In this document: one piece after another, positions 45,606-54,898 of the stretch
How positions within the stretch are numbered: position 1 is the first letter of the stretch
How the letters are laid out: every line of letters begins with the position of its first letter
Origin: Micromonospora inaquosa
GTDB lineage: Bacteria; Actinomycetota; Actinomycetes; Mycobacteriales; Micromonosporaceae
Length of the DNA: 64,000 nucleotides
NCBI RefSeq assembly: GCF_003857055.1
Contig: NZ_QGSZ01000203.1
Location: 62,001-126,000, forward strand
Reading direction: 5' to 3'
The notes under the pieces: model-generated
Told to the model about the DNA's origin: nothing
Database searches by the model: none
Seen by the model: only the letters and a program-made list of their open reading frames with translations
Program-made: the position numbers and the translations under genes

Positions 45606-46598
45606 TCAGCCAGCAGCGAGATCGGCGATCCGGTCCGGATCGACGGTGGAGGTCCAGAGCCGGACATCGTCGACGACGCCGCCCAGCCGGGAGTTCCGCG
45701 TCCCGCCCACATTTCCGTTACATCCGACGAGGGTCGGGCCGCTCGCCATCCAGGGCGAGGAAGGACCATCCTGTTCGTCCTGCAGAACCCCGTCGACGTA
45801 CAGGCGGACCTTGCCCTTCGCCAGGTCGTAGACGCCGGCCAGGTGGGTCCACTTGCCGAGCTCCGGGGCCTGCTGCGATTCGGCGATGTGCCAGGTAGGA
45901 GTCCCACCGGACGCGGAGGGCATCCCGAAGTGCCACCGGTCGGGCCCTGGGTTGTATCCGAAGAAGAAGCCGGGAGCGCCGGTGGCGATCTGCGTGACCA
46001 CCGAGTGGTGGCCGGTCGTCTGGTCCAGCACAACCCATGCCGAAACCGTGAACGAGGCGTCGGTGCGAACCGCCGGTCCGGACGTTTCCGCGCAGGAACC
46101 CTCGGACAGTTCGAGCCCGAGCGCTCCGTCCCGGCCAAAACCCCGATCGCGCGTCCACGCGTACGGGCCGGTGATGGTCAGGTCCCGGCCGTTGCCGGAC
46201 CAGTCGGTCAGGTAGGTGGGCGTGTCGCTGGCCGGACCGTCCAGGGGCCACATCCCCTCCAGCTTCACTGCCGGGTTACCGCCGTGCACCGCCGCTACCT
46301 CGCTGGCGGCGAGGGCGCCCCGCCAGACACGAATTCCGGAAACAGAGCCCGTGAGGTGGTCGCCGAGCGCACCGGCGTACAGTGCGCACCCCACAGTCAT
46401 CGGCCCGTTGGCTTGCCAGGGCGTTCCGGTCCTCGTGATGGACGAGACCGGCTTCCCGTTGACGTAGAGACTCATCCGGCTCGCCACGGCGTCGTACACA
46501 GCAGTCAGGTGCGTCCATCGGCCTACGTCGTTGGTCATCGCCGTGCCGTTACCGGTCCATTGCGACGTCGAATTCTCGTCGTCGGCGGCCTTCATCAT
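45606..46598 (-). pseudogene. 3' part of a frameshifted LamG-repeat protein gene
   Basis: 330 codons. It opens in the middle of a LamG jelly-roll domain (WTHLTAVYDAVASRMSLYVN, VSGIRVWRGALAASEVAAV) and contains one further complete LamG domain (ASFTVSAWVVLDQTTGHHSV, WTHLAGVYDLAKGKVRLYVD, GGVVDDVRLWTSTVDPDRIA). There is no signal peptide. The sequence continues exactly where the upstream frame (46549-49629) breaks off: upstream reads GVPYWALN and this frame resumes MKAADDENSTSQ. The pair overlap by 50 bases and differ by one base. Either a real frameshift that truncates the protein or a one-base sequence error; translation as a separate unsecreted piece is unlikely to be useful. Confidence 0.75.
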
Positions 46599-49500
46599 TC
46601 AGGGCCCAGTAGGGGACGCCGGCGGAGTGACGTACACCCAGGTACCAACCGCTCACACGGTTGCCATCCTGCCCCAAAAAGGTCTGGTTTCTAGTGCTGA
46701 CAGCTGCCACCTTCACCCAGGCTGCAAGGCTGAAAGATTCATCGGTCCGGATCACCGGACCGGCCGTGGTGACGCACTGGGAGCCATCGAACTCCATCGC
46801 CGACTCGACCCGCCCGTACTGGTCATCGGCCCAGTGGGCGTCCTCAGGGACAGAGATGTCTGACGAGCGGCCGGTGGCCTCGACGCCACTGCCCCGCATC
46901 TTCCAGTCACCCACCAGACCGGCGGGTAGCTCCGTGGCGGCTCGTGCAATCTGGTTATCCGATAGGAGGCCCTGCCAAATGCCGACGTGGTCAACGGATC
47001 CCTGGAACGGGAACCAGGACGTGGTGGCGCCGCCTGCGCATCCCACGAGAAGCCTGCGCTGAGCGTTCCAGAGCGGGAAGGGGATAGCGCCCTCCGCGGA
47101 CAGTCGACCGTCGAGGTAGAGCCTCATCACCTTGGCAACCGGGTCCACAGTTCCCGCGACGTGCTGCCATTGACCGAGTGGGGTCGACGCGGAGGCTTGG
47201 ACAATCGCAAAGGAAGGTGTATCAACGTCGCCGCTCGTCAGCGCCAACTCCCAGCGGTCGTTCCCGCCATGGTACTGAAGGTAGACCGATGGTCTAGCCG
47301 ATCCAGCCTGTGTGACAAGGGACCGCGTACCGGACTTGTCAGTGAGCTTCGCCCAGCCTGCGATGGTGTACTCGGAATCCGTCCGGACCGCCGGGGACGT
47401 CTCTGCGCAGCCGGTTCCGTTGAAGGTCATCGCCGCGTTTGTGTTCCCCTTCCGGTCTGGTCCGTAGCCGATCCCGGTACCGAACGTCAGGTCACCGCCC
47501 TGGCCGGAATCATCGAGTCCGTCTCCATCGAGCCGCCAGGCACCCTGGGACTGCGCCTCAGTGATCCGGCCCGTGAAGAAGTTGAAGGCAGCCCTTGCCG
47601 AGTAGTTGCCAGCGTTGTCCTGTGCCCACACATAAACGATGGTGCGGCCAGTTTCCGGGGTGAACGTGACGGACGTCGTGCCCGTAGAGGCCTTGAATGT
47701 CTGCTTGGCGTCGACACCGATGCCGTAGGCGAACTGCTTCATGCCGGACCGCGCGTCGGAGGAGGTGAAGCTGAGCGTTACTGGTTGGCCGACGGTCGGT
47801 GTCCCCGAGGTACGCGCGATGACCGGTGTCGTGGGGCCAGTACGGTCCACGCGGAGGTAACAGAGCCCGGTCCAGCCGGTGCTGTCGGTCCCGTCCGTGC
47901 CGCGTACCCGCCAGTTGTAGTTGCCCTCGGCAAGCGTGGGGGTCGTCCAGCCGCGCTCCAGGCCCGAGTTGGTCCATGCGGAGAGTTGTTCTGCGGGGCT
48001 CGTCGGCCCGTTCACGTCGAAAACGACCTTTACGGAGCCGTCGCCATCGCTGGCCTTCCCGTACAACGTCGGGGTGGCGACGTTGACCCACGGACCCGGC
48101 GATGTCGTGCTGCAGTTGCCGCCCGGAGCCGTACGGATAGCAACCGGGGACGTCGGCTTGTGCTGGTACGTCGCCTTCAACTTGACGTTGGCGGGGTCGA
48201 ACTTCGCCCAGTGACCGCCGCTCTCGCTCCCCATTCGGAGCCCGAAGGTGATCGACGTGTAGTTGTTGTCCGCATGCCGCTGGACTTGGTCACCGATGCC
48301 GGAACCATTGAAGCTCATCCAGGTGGCAGAGTCGCCGCAGCTGGAGTTGGCCTTGCCAACCTTGGTCTGCAACGCTCCGCCGTGCAGCCACTTCCCGCTC
48401 ATGCCGTTCCAGGTGGCGGTGTTGCTCGCCAGTGAGTTCGTCTGCCAGATGCCGATCGACTCGCCCCCGCACGCCCCTGTGTGCACCAGGTAGGCGTCCA
48501 CACTGGTCGTGCCCGTCAGCCTCCGTCCCGCCAGTACCGCAGTGTCGAAGTAGAAGTGTGACCGCCAGATGTCCCCGTGGTTGTCATAGTTCGACCCCAC
48601 CCGGGCCACCTCACGGGGCCATGACGTGCCTGAGGTCCACGGCACGTCCGGGTTGGAGTCGTTCACCGGCGCCCACAGATTCCACTTTTTGTCGTAGGTG
48701 GGATCGATGAAGATCGGGAAGTGATCACTGTCGAGCACTTCTGGAGCTGCGGCCACCGTCATCGCATCGTGTGCGACGCGGACTGAGACCGGAGCGATTG
48801 CCGCAGTCTCCGTCGGCCCACGGACGCTGGACCGCGCGTCAGGCGCATGATCACCGTTCGACGGAAGGAGCCCTGAACGCCGATCCCCCGACGGCACGGG
48901 CGGCGGCGCCGAGTCCCAAGCCAACGCCGGCGGAGCACCGGCGAGCACGCCGCCGGGGCCGGAGATGACGACTCCCCCGCTCCCGGCCGCCACGTCAGCG
49001 GATCCGCCCACGACGTACCGCGTCTCGCGGACTGCCGGGTTCCTGGCTGCGGCCGCGGTCTTGACTACGAGCAGGTGAGAGAACCCCGACTTCTCGGCCC
49101 GGACCACCAGATCGACATCAGGCAGGACATTGGGGTAGGTAATCGTGTCCCGGTTGATGACGCCCAACGGAAGCGCACTCGGCCAGCCAAGTGAGAAGGT
49201 GGCGCCGGCACCGGTCATGGTAGCGAACGCGCCCGCCCCGCCGGGCGAGAACACCACGTCGGCCGTCGAGGCGACCGGGCGCACGAGGCCGTCGGCCCCC
49301 ACCGCCAGCATCGTGTCAATCTGCCGCCAGGACCCGTTCCGCTTGGTCCAACGTGGCTCGGCCCACGACTCCAAGGTGAAATCACCGGATGGCTGGGCGA
49401 AGACCCTGGTCGTCTCCGTTGCCGCCGCGAGCACCTCGACGGGCGTGTCACACGACTCTGCCAACGCTTGAGCGGCGCTCTCCGACTCGGCCGTCTGCGA

Positions 49501-49629
49501 CAACCCGGCCGCACAGGATTTCGCCTGCTCGCCCGCGGCACGATCGGGCGGCCAGGCCACCTGAAGCGCGGACGCCAACAGGGCACCGGCCACAATGGAC
49601 AAAAGCCACGGAGAACGAGTCGACGGCAT
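46549..49629 (-). CDS. Secreted LamG-domain protein upstream of the Rhs toxin (truncated by frameshift)
   Basis: 1026 residues. ATG 49629 begins a Sec signal (PWLLSIVAGALLASALQVAW). The N-terminal half contains WAEPRWTKRNGSWRQIDTML, a propeller-like region YPNVLPDVDLVVRAEKSGFS and a DNRLRE-like beta domain (SDHFPIFIDPTYDKKWNLWA). Then come Ig/fibronectin-like modules (GPTSPAEQLSAWTNSGLERG, VTLSFTSSDARSGMKQFAYG) and two LamG domains, the second broken near 46600. After the break it reads 15 foreign residues and stops. LamG domains bind glycans or proteins, and this gene is 89 bases upstream of the Rhs toxin on the same strand, so it likely assists surface display, targeting or delivery. Actinomycete Rhs genes are often preceded by such a partner. 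Confidence 0.78.
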   Translation of the reverse strand: MPSTRSPWLLSIVAGALLASALQVAWPPDRAAGEQAKSCAAGLSQTAESESAAQALAESCDTPVEVLAAATETTRVFAQPSGDFTLESWAEPRWTKRNGSWRQIDTMLAVGADGLVRPVASTADVVFSPGGAGAFATMTGAGATFSLGWPSALPLGVINRDTITYPNVLPDVDLVVRAEKSGFSHLLVVKTAAAARNPAVRETRYVVGGSADVAAGSGGVVISGPGGVLAGAPPALAWDSAPPPVPSGDRRSGLLPSNGDHAPDARSSVRGPTETAAIAPVSVRVAHDAMTVAAAPEVLDSDHFPIFIDPTYDKKWNLWAPVNDSNPDVPWTSGTSWPREVARVGSNYDNHGDIWRSHFYFDTAVLAGRRLTGTTSVDAYLVHTGACGGESIGIWQTNSLASNTATWNGMSGKWLHGGALQTKVGKANSSCGDSATWMSFNGSGIGDQVQRHADNNYTSITFGLRMGSESGGHWAKFDPANVKLKATYQHKPTSPVAIRTAPGGNCSTTSPGPWVNVATPTLYGKASDGDGSVKVVFDVNGPTSPAEQLSAWTNSGLERGWTTPTLAEGNYNWRVRGTDGTDSTGWTGLCYLRVDRTGPTTPVIARTSGTPTVGQPVTLSFTSSDARSGMKQFAYGIGVDAKQTFKASTGTTSVTFTPETGRTIVYVWAQDNAGNYSARAAFNFFTGRITEAQSQGAWRLDGDGLDDSGQGGDLTFGTGIGYGPDRKGNTNAAMTFNGTGCAETSPAVRTDSEYTIAGWAKLTDKSGTRSLVTQAGSARPSVYLQYHGGNDRWELALTSGDVDTPSFAIVQASASTPLGQWQHVAGTVDPVAKVMRLYLDGRLSAEGAIPFPLWNAQRRLLVGCAGGATTSWFPFQGSVDHVGIWQGLLSDNQIARAATELPAGLVGDWKMRGSGVEATGRSSDISVPEDAHWADDQYGRVESAMEFDGSQCVTTAGPVIRTDESFSLAAWVKVAAVSTRNQTFLGQDGNRVSGWYLGVRHSAGVPYWALNDEGRRRREFDVAMDR

Positions 49630-49882
49630 TGCCAAACCCCCGCGAGGCAAAGTGATCAACGAATGTGCGGCACACGCTACAGAGGGTTCGGCCACGACGC
49701 CATGGGCCAGAACGATCAATACCTTCAATGAGCTTCACCGTATGGCCACCGGCATGCGTCGCAAGCCACCCCACAACGGTAAAATGCGTGCGATGCGGTG
49801 GATCGAAGGGTGGCGAATCGACAGAAATTGGGCGGCCCCTACTGACCCATTCGCATTCCCGTCACTATGAGATTCTGCCCGG

Positions 49883-50335
49883 GTGACCGACATGATCTAC
49901 CGGGAGGCGGTCCGGGCCGACCTGCCCGCCGTCATCGCCCTGCTCGCCGACGACGTCCTGGGCAAGGCCCGCGACTTCACCGAGGTCGACGAGGCATACG
50001 AGAGGGCGTTCGCCGCCATCGACGCGGACCCGCGCAACCAACTGATCGTCGCCGAGCAAAATGGCGAACTGGTCGGCTGCCTGCAGATCACCTACATCCC
50101 CGGCCTCGGCCGGCACGGCAGCGAGCGTTCCTTGATCGAGTCGGTCCGGGTCCGCTCCGACCGGCGTGGGCAGGGGCTGGGCCGGGACCTGATGACCTGG
50201 GCGATCGACCAGGCCCGGGAGCGTGGCTGCGCGCTGGTACAGCTCACCACCGACAAGACCCGCGAGGACGCGCACCGCTTCTACCTGGGCCTCGGCTTCG
50301 TCGCCAGCCACGAGGGCATGAAGCTCGCGCTCTGA
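49883..50335 (+). CDS. GNAT-family N-acetyltransferase
   Basis: 150 residues, GTG 49883. A full GNAT fold: YREAVRADLPAVIALLADDV, GELVGCLQITYIPGLGRHGS, the acetyl-CoA pyrophosphate loop VRVRSDRRGQGLGRDLMTWA and C-terminal LTTDKTREDAHRFYLGLGFV. Single-domain proteins like this acetylate amines of small molecules or proteins; the substrate cannot be told. A GATTCT box lies six bases before the start and no ribosome site is seen. A very long hairpin follows its stop. Confidence 0.85.
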   Translation: MTDMIYREAVRADLPAVIALLADDVLGKARDFTEVDEAYERAFAAIDADPRNQLIVAEQNGELVGCLQITYIPGLGRHGSERSLIESVRVRSDRRGQGLGRDLMTWAIDQARERGCALVQLTTDKTREDAHRFYLGLGFVASHEGMKLAL

Positions 50336-50362
50336 CCCGACGTCGCGCCTCGTCCGTACCGA

Positions 50363-50429
50363 CGCTGTGGAGCTGATGTCGCAAACGAGTCGCCTCTGGC
50401 GATTCGTTTACAACATCAGCTCCACAGCG
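50363..50429. repeat. Long near-perfect hairpin between convergent genes
   Basis: Two 32-base arms (50363-50394 and 50398-50429) with only three differences, all transitions, separated by three bases (TCT). The outer 17 pairs are perfect (CGCTGTGGAGCTGATGT / ACATCAGCTCCACAGCG). It lies between the GNAT gene and the convergent ABC operon, so it can act as a two-way terminator, but its length and tiny loop also fit a dispersed palindromic repeat element. No second copy is in this window. Confidence 0.75.
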
Positions 50430-50455
50430 AGCGCGCGGGCCGTTGTCCGGCAGGG

Positions 50456-51196
50456 TCAGCCGTCTACCAGGCGGCCGTCGCGCAGGGTGAGCACCCGGTC
50501 GGCGAGGTCGATCAGGGCCGGGTCGTGCGTGGCCACCAGGGCCGTCATGCCGCGGGCGTGCACCACCGCGCGCAGCAGGTCCATGATGGACCGTCCGGTC
50601 TCCGAGTCGAGCTGACCGGTGGGCTCGTCGGCGATGAGCAGGTCCGGCTCGTTGGCCAACGCGCGGGCCACCGCGACCCGCTGCTGCTGGCCACCGGAAA
50701 GCTCGTACGGGCGCTGCGCGGCGTGCCCGCCCAGGCCGACCAGCTCCAGCAGCACCGCGACGCGCTCTTCCCGCTCCGCGGCCGGCACCTGCGCCAGCCG
50801 CAACGGCACGCCCACGTTCTCGGCGGCGGAGAGGATCGGCACCAGCCCGAAGGTCTGGAACACGAAGCCGACGGTGCCCCGGCGCAGCCGCAGCAGCTCC
50901 GCCTCCCCGGCCGAGGTCACCTCGTGCCCGGCCACCACCACCTGACCGCTGTCCGGTCGGTCCAGCCCGCCGATCAGGTTCAGCAGCGTGGTCTTACCGG
51001 CCCCGGAGCGACCTCGAATGGCGACCAACTCGCCCCGCAGGGCCGTGAAGGACACGTCCCGCACGGCGTGCACGGCCTGCTCACCTCGGCCGAAGGTCCG
51101 GCTGACCCCACTGACCCGGACCACCTCGCCGGGGTGCGCAGCGGGCGCACCACCGAACCCGGTCGCGCCGGTCACCACCGTGTTCTGCCCGCTCAT
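50456..51196 (-). CDS. ABC transporter ATP-binding protein (MacB/LolD type)
   Basis: 246 residues, ATG 51196, overlapping the upstream stop. Walker [14 protein letters not shown]-loop [20 protein letters not shown], signature [20 protein letters not shown], Walker [13 protein letters not shown] and H-loop VATHD are complete. MacB/LolD-type ATPases drive FtsX-like permeases that work mechanically on periplasmic or envelope substrates rather than forming a channel. It pairs with one or both large permeases upstream. Confidence 0.9.
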   Translation of the reverse strand: MSGQNTVVTGATGFGGAPAAHPGEVVRVSGVSRTFGRGEQAVHAVRDVSFTALRGELVAIRGRSGAGKTTLLNLIGGLDRPDSGQVVVAGHEVTSAGEAELLRLRRGTVGFVFQTFGLVPILSAAENVGVPLRLAQVPAAEREERVAVLLELVGLGGHAAQRPYELSGGQQQRVAVARALANEPDLLIADEPTGQLDSETGRSIMDLLRAVVHARGMTALVATHDPALIDLADRVLTLRDGRLVDG

Positions 51197-52188
51197 GCCC
51201 GCGCCCCCCGCTCGTCCGAGGCCCGGTCGCCGGGCCGTACCTGCACATGGTCCGGCTCCAGGTCGAGCCGGACCCGCTCCTTCAGCGAGAGCGCGTCGAC
51301 GAACGCCGCCGGCAGCTGCATCCGACCGTTGCGGTCCAGCACCGCGTACTCCTCGCTGACCAGCTCGGTGTTGCCGTCCGCGTCGATTCGAGCGGTCCGG
51401 CGTACCTCGGAGGCGGTTCGGCCGTCACGGATCGCGACGGTCCGGCGGACCTGCGTGGCCACGGCGTGGTCGTGGGTGACGACCACGATGGTCACACCCA
51501 GTTCCGCGTTGATGGTGCGCAGCGCCGCGAAGACGTCCGCGCCGGTCGCCTCGTCCAGCTCACCGGTCGGCTCGTCGGCGAAGAGCACCTCCGGGTCGTT
51601 GGCCACCGCCACCGCCACCGCGACCCGCTGCTGCTCGCCGCCGCTGAGCTGGCCCGGCCGCCGGTTGGCGCAGTAGCCCACGCCGACCAGGTCGAGCAGT
51701 TCCCGGGCCCGCGCCCGGCGGGCCTTGGCGCTGCGCTTGCCGGCCAACTGCATCGGCAGCTCGACGTTCTCCAGCGCGTTGAGGTACGGCAGCAGGTTGC
51801 GGCCGGTCTGCTGCCAGACGAACCCGACCAGCTGCCGCCGGTAGCTCAGCCGCCGCTTGGCGGACAGGGAGAGCAGGTCGTAGTCGGCCACCCGGGCGAT
51901 GCCGGCGGTCGGTGTGTCCAGGCCGGAGAGGATGTTGAGCAGGGTGGACTTGCCCGAACCGGAGGCACCGACGATCGCCACCAGCTCACCCCGGTCGATG
52001 ACCAGATCGAGCCCCTGCAGGGCGACAACTTCCACCCCCTCGGTCTTGAAGATACGCACCAGGCCGTCGCAGACGATGTGTCCGCGTAGGCGGTCCTGCC
52101 CGCCGGCCCGCTCGGCGGCGCGAAGCGCTGCCCGCTGTTGCAGGACGGCCAGGTCAGGCACCAGTGGAGTCTGGGCGGTAGCGGTCAT
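51193..52188 (-). CDS. ABC transporter ATP-binding protein with C-terminal extension
   Basis: 331 residues, ATG 52188, one base after the permease stop. Walker A GASGSGKSTLLN, Q-loop FVWQQTGRNLLPYLNALENV, signature LSGGEQQRVAVAVAVANDPE, Walker B VLFADEPTGELD, H-loop VTHD. About 40 extra residues precede the ATPase domain, and about 70 follow it (TASEVRRTARIDADGNTELV, GRMQLPAAFVDAL), resembling an AbrB/SpoVT-like or regulatory element seen in similar actinomycete ATPases. Second motor of the four-gene export system. Confidence 0.9.
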   Translation of the reverse strand: MTATAQTPLVPDLAVLQQRAALRAAERAGGQDRLRGHIVCDGLVRIFKTEGVEVVALQGLDLVIDRGELVAIVGASGSGKSTLLNILSGLDTPTAGIARVADYDLLSLSAKRRLSYRRQLVGFVWQQTGRNLLPYLNALENVELPMQLAGKRSAKARRARARELLDLVGVGYCANRRPGQLSGGEQQRVAVAVAVANDPEVLFADEPTGELDEATGADVFAALRTINAELGVTIVVVTHDHAVATQVRRTVAIRDGRTASEVRRTARIDADGNTELVSEEYAVLDRNGRMQLPAAFVDALSLKERVRLDLEPDHVQVRPGDRASDERGARA

Positions 52189-52189
52189 C

Positions 52190-54898
52190 TCAGCTCTCCT
52201 CTCCGAGCCGAAGCACCTCTCCGAGGCGCAACCGGCGGTTGTTCAGGGCCTCGACGGCGACCGCGAAGCCGAGGGCGACCGCCCCGAGCGCGAGCACCGC
52301 GGCGATCAGGCTGGGCTCGAAAGCAACCCGGACCGGCACGCCACTGGTGAACGCGGACAGGCCGAGCACCGGGTTGAGCAACAGGGGCAGGACCGCGCCG
52401 ACGAGCGCGCCGGTCAGCACCGACACCGCGACCAGCGGGGTCAACTCGACCAGCAGCAGCCCTCGCCACTGCCGGCGGGACAGGCCGAGGGTACGCAGCC
52501 GGGACAGCACCTGACCCCGGGAGCGCGCGCCGGCCAGCACGGTGAACGCGATGGCCAACAGTCCGAGCAGGGTGCCGCCGACGGCGCCGCCCACGAAACC
52601 GAAGGCCAACACCCCGTTCGCCCCGCCCTCGCGAAGATCACGGCGGACGTCTGCCCGGGTGTCGACGGTGACCCCGAGCAGCCGTTCCCGACCGGTGACC
52701 GTGCCGTCGCGCTGGTAGCGCTCCTGCCCCTGGTCGCCGGCGACGCGGAGCGTCTCCGCGTTCAGCGAGTCCCCGGCGATCAGCAGGGTGGTCGGCACGG
52801 GTGTGGTGGTACGCGTCGGCAGGGCCTGCCAGGGCAGGATCACGAACCGGTTGACGTTCGCCTCCAGCAGCGGGAAACGGTCCTCGGTGCCGGCGACCCG
52901 GAACTCGTACCGCTCGCCCTGCACCAGGATGAAGGCGGAGTCGGTCATCCCGGCCTTCGCCAGGTCGGCGGCGATCGCCGGTGAGACGATCGCCGGCAGC
53001 GGCCCCGGGCCGGGCAGGGCGGTGCGCAGCGCGGCCGGAACCGACAGGTCCACCTGGGACTGGCGGGCCACCAGGTCCAGCCCCGAGCCGTCGACCACCA
53101 GCACGTCCGTCTGCCCGACGAAGGCATCGGTGCCGAGCTGGTCGGCCGCCAGCCGCTCATCGTCCTCGTACAGCACCCGTGTGACGGCTCGGACTCCCGG
53201 CAGACGGCCCAGCTCGTCGATGGTGTCGGGTGCGAAGCGCTCCCCGCGGATCACCGCGTCGGCGGGCACGATCTGCGCGGCGGCGCGTTCCCGGCTCGCG
53301 TCGACGCCGGCGGCCACGACCGCGCAGAACGCCGCGGTGCCGATCGCCAGCACCACCACGACCAGCGGGGCGGCGACCGCCGCGCGGCCGGCGCGGGCCG
53401 TGCCGAGGAACGCCACGCTGCCCCGGGTACGCGCGGCCAGCCGACTGACCAGCAGCAACGGCCAGGGGTACGCCCGCAGCGCCAGCACCGCCGCGGCGAC
53501 CGCGAGGAGCACGGGCACCGACACGAGGAGCGGGTCCACCTCGCCGAGGGTCAGGCCACGCCGGCGCAGCAGCACCGCGGCGAGCCCGGCCAGGAGCAGC
53601 AGGGAGACCTCGACGGTGAGCCGACGGGCCGACGGGCGCATCCGGATCAGGTCCCGGCGCTCCGCTCCGCCGGCCGGAGCGGCCAGCGTCGCCAACGGCA
53701 GTGCGAGCGTGACCAGCACGGTCACCGCGATGATGTACGGCATTGTCGAATCCGGGGAACCGGGGACCAGGGTGCCCAGCCACCAGCCCAGCACCGCGGC
53801 GACCGGCACCACCAGCACCGACTCGGCGAGGCTACGCCGGGCGCCGGCGGTGGCCCCGGCCCCACGGGCACGCAGCAGCACGAACTCCGAGCGACGCCGC
53901 CGGGTGGCGAGACTGGCCGCGAGCACGATGAGCCCCGCCAGGGTGGCCAGTACGCCGGCCGCGATCACCGCGAGCAGGGTCCGGACCGCCTCGATCTGGG
54001 CGGCGAACGCGCGCAACGGCACGTCGACGCCCTGGGTCAGGGTGAGGTCCGACGGCTGGTTGCGCTGCATCACCTGCAGGCCGTCGACCAGTTGGTCCAG
54101 CTTGCGGGCGTCGACCCGGTCGACGTCCAGGCGGTACCGCCAGTTGGACTGGATCGGCCAGCCCTCCACGGCCCGCTTGTTGAGGGCCGACTGCGCGACG
54201 ACACCGACGGCGACGAGCGGCTGGCCGTCCCCGACCGGTTCGATGACCTGCAGCAGCTGTGGCAGCGTGTTCCAGATGCCATTCTGGCGGTCGACGGGGC
54301 GGAACAGCCCGGACACCAGCAGCGGGTCACCGCCGAGGAGGTTGCCGTCCTCATCGGTCTTACCGACGCGCAGTTGACTGCCGGCGCGCAGGTTGAGCTT
54401 GCGGGCCACGTCGACGTCGAGCGCCACCTCGATCGGCCGGTCGGGAATGTACGTCTCGTTCGGCCACGCCCCCTCGACGAGGGTGCTCGCGTCGTGAATG
54501 TCCGGCATGGCTCGTAGGCTCACGTCGAGCAGCAGCTTGCGGGCCGCCAGGTCCGGCCCGACCACCCGGGCCGCCTGGGTCTCGACGCTGTACCACCGCT
54601 CGGTCACCGCCGAGCGCACCTCCGGCGGCATCGCCGTGGCCAGGGCGTCGAACCGCTCCGCGGCGTTACCCATCGCCGTCCGCTGCGACGTCGCGGGCGC
54701 CATCATGCTGGTGTACGAGATGTCCCGGCGTTCAGCCGGCTCGCTGTTGAGTTGCGCCCGCAACCCCTGCTCGGCGAGCCGGTTGACCAGCCGGGGCACT
54801 CCACTGATCAGCAGCGTGACCACCAGGGTCAGCACCGCCAGCAGCAGGAACTGCCCCCCGTACGCCCGGACCCGCCGGACGGCTGCCCCGACGCTCAT
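52190..54898 (-). CDS. FtsX-like ABC permease (902 residues)
   Basis: ATG 54898 overlaps the upstream stop by four bases (ATGA). N-terminal membrane segment FLLLAVLTLVVTLLISGVPR, a large extracytoplasmic domain (about 40-260), a cluster of membrane segments (AVIAAGVLATLAGLIVLAAS, VLVVPVAAVLGWWLGTLVP), a second extracytoplasmic domain, and a C-terminal FtsX block (GGAVGGTLLGLLAIAFTVLA, LVELTPLVAVSVLTGALVGA). Two FtsX halves in one protein, as in the LolCE/MacB-like exporters of actinomycetes. No substrate is indicated by the sequence. Confidence 0.87.
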   Translation of the reverse strand: MSVGAAVRRVRAYGGQFLLLAVLTLVVTLLISGVPRLVNRLAEQGLRAQLNSEPAERRDISYTSMMAPATSQRTAMGNAAERFDALATAMPPEVRSAVTERWYSVETQAARVVGPDLAARKLLLDVSLRAMPDIHDASTLVEGAWPNETYIPDRPIEVALDVDVARKLNLRAGSQLRVGKTDEDGNLLGGDPLLVSGLFRPVDRQNGIWNTLPQLLQVIEPVGDGQPLVAVGVVAQSALNKRAVEGWPIQSNWRYRLDVDRVDARKLDQLVDGLQVMQRNQPSDLTLTQGVDVPLRAFAAQIEAVRTLLAVIAAGVLATLAGLIVLAASLATRRRRSEFVLLRARGAGATAGARRSLAESVLVVPVAAVLGWWLGTLVPGSPDSTMPYIIAVTVLVTLALPLATLAAPAGGAERRDLIRMRPSARRLTVEVSLLLLAGLAAVLLRRRGLTLGEVDPLLVSVPVLLAVAAAVLALRAYPWPLLLVSRLAARTRGSVAFLGTARAGRAAVAAPLVVVVLAIGTAAFCAVVAAGVDASRERAAAQIVPADAVIRGERFAPDTIDELGRLPGVRAVTRVLYEDDERLAADQLGTDAFVGQTDVLVVDGSGLDLVARQSQVDLSVPAALRTALPGPGPLPAIVSPAIAADLAKAGMTDSAFILVQGERYEFRVAGTEDRFPLLEANVNRFVILPWQALPTRTTTPVPTTLLIAGDSLNAETLRVAGDQGQERYQRDGTVTGRERLLGVTVDTRADVRRDLREGGANGVLAFGFVGGAVGGTLLGLLAIAFTVLAGARSRGQVLSRLRTLGLSRRQWRGLLLVELTPLVAVSVLTGALVGAVLPLLLNPVLGLSAFTSGVPVRVAFEPSLIAAVLALGAVALGFAVAVEALNNRRLRLGEVLRLGEES

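Noticed and set aside
49595..49886. Short plus-strand frames upstream of the GNAT gene
   Set aside because: Lower-G+C intergenic sequence with no credible start or family; overlaps the LamG gene start.
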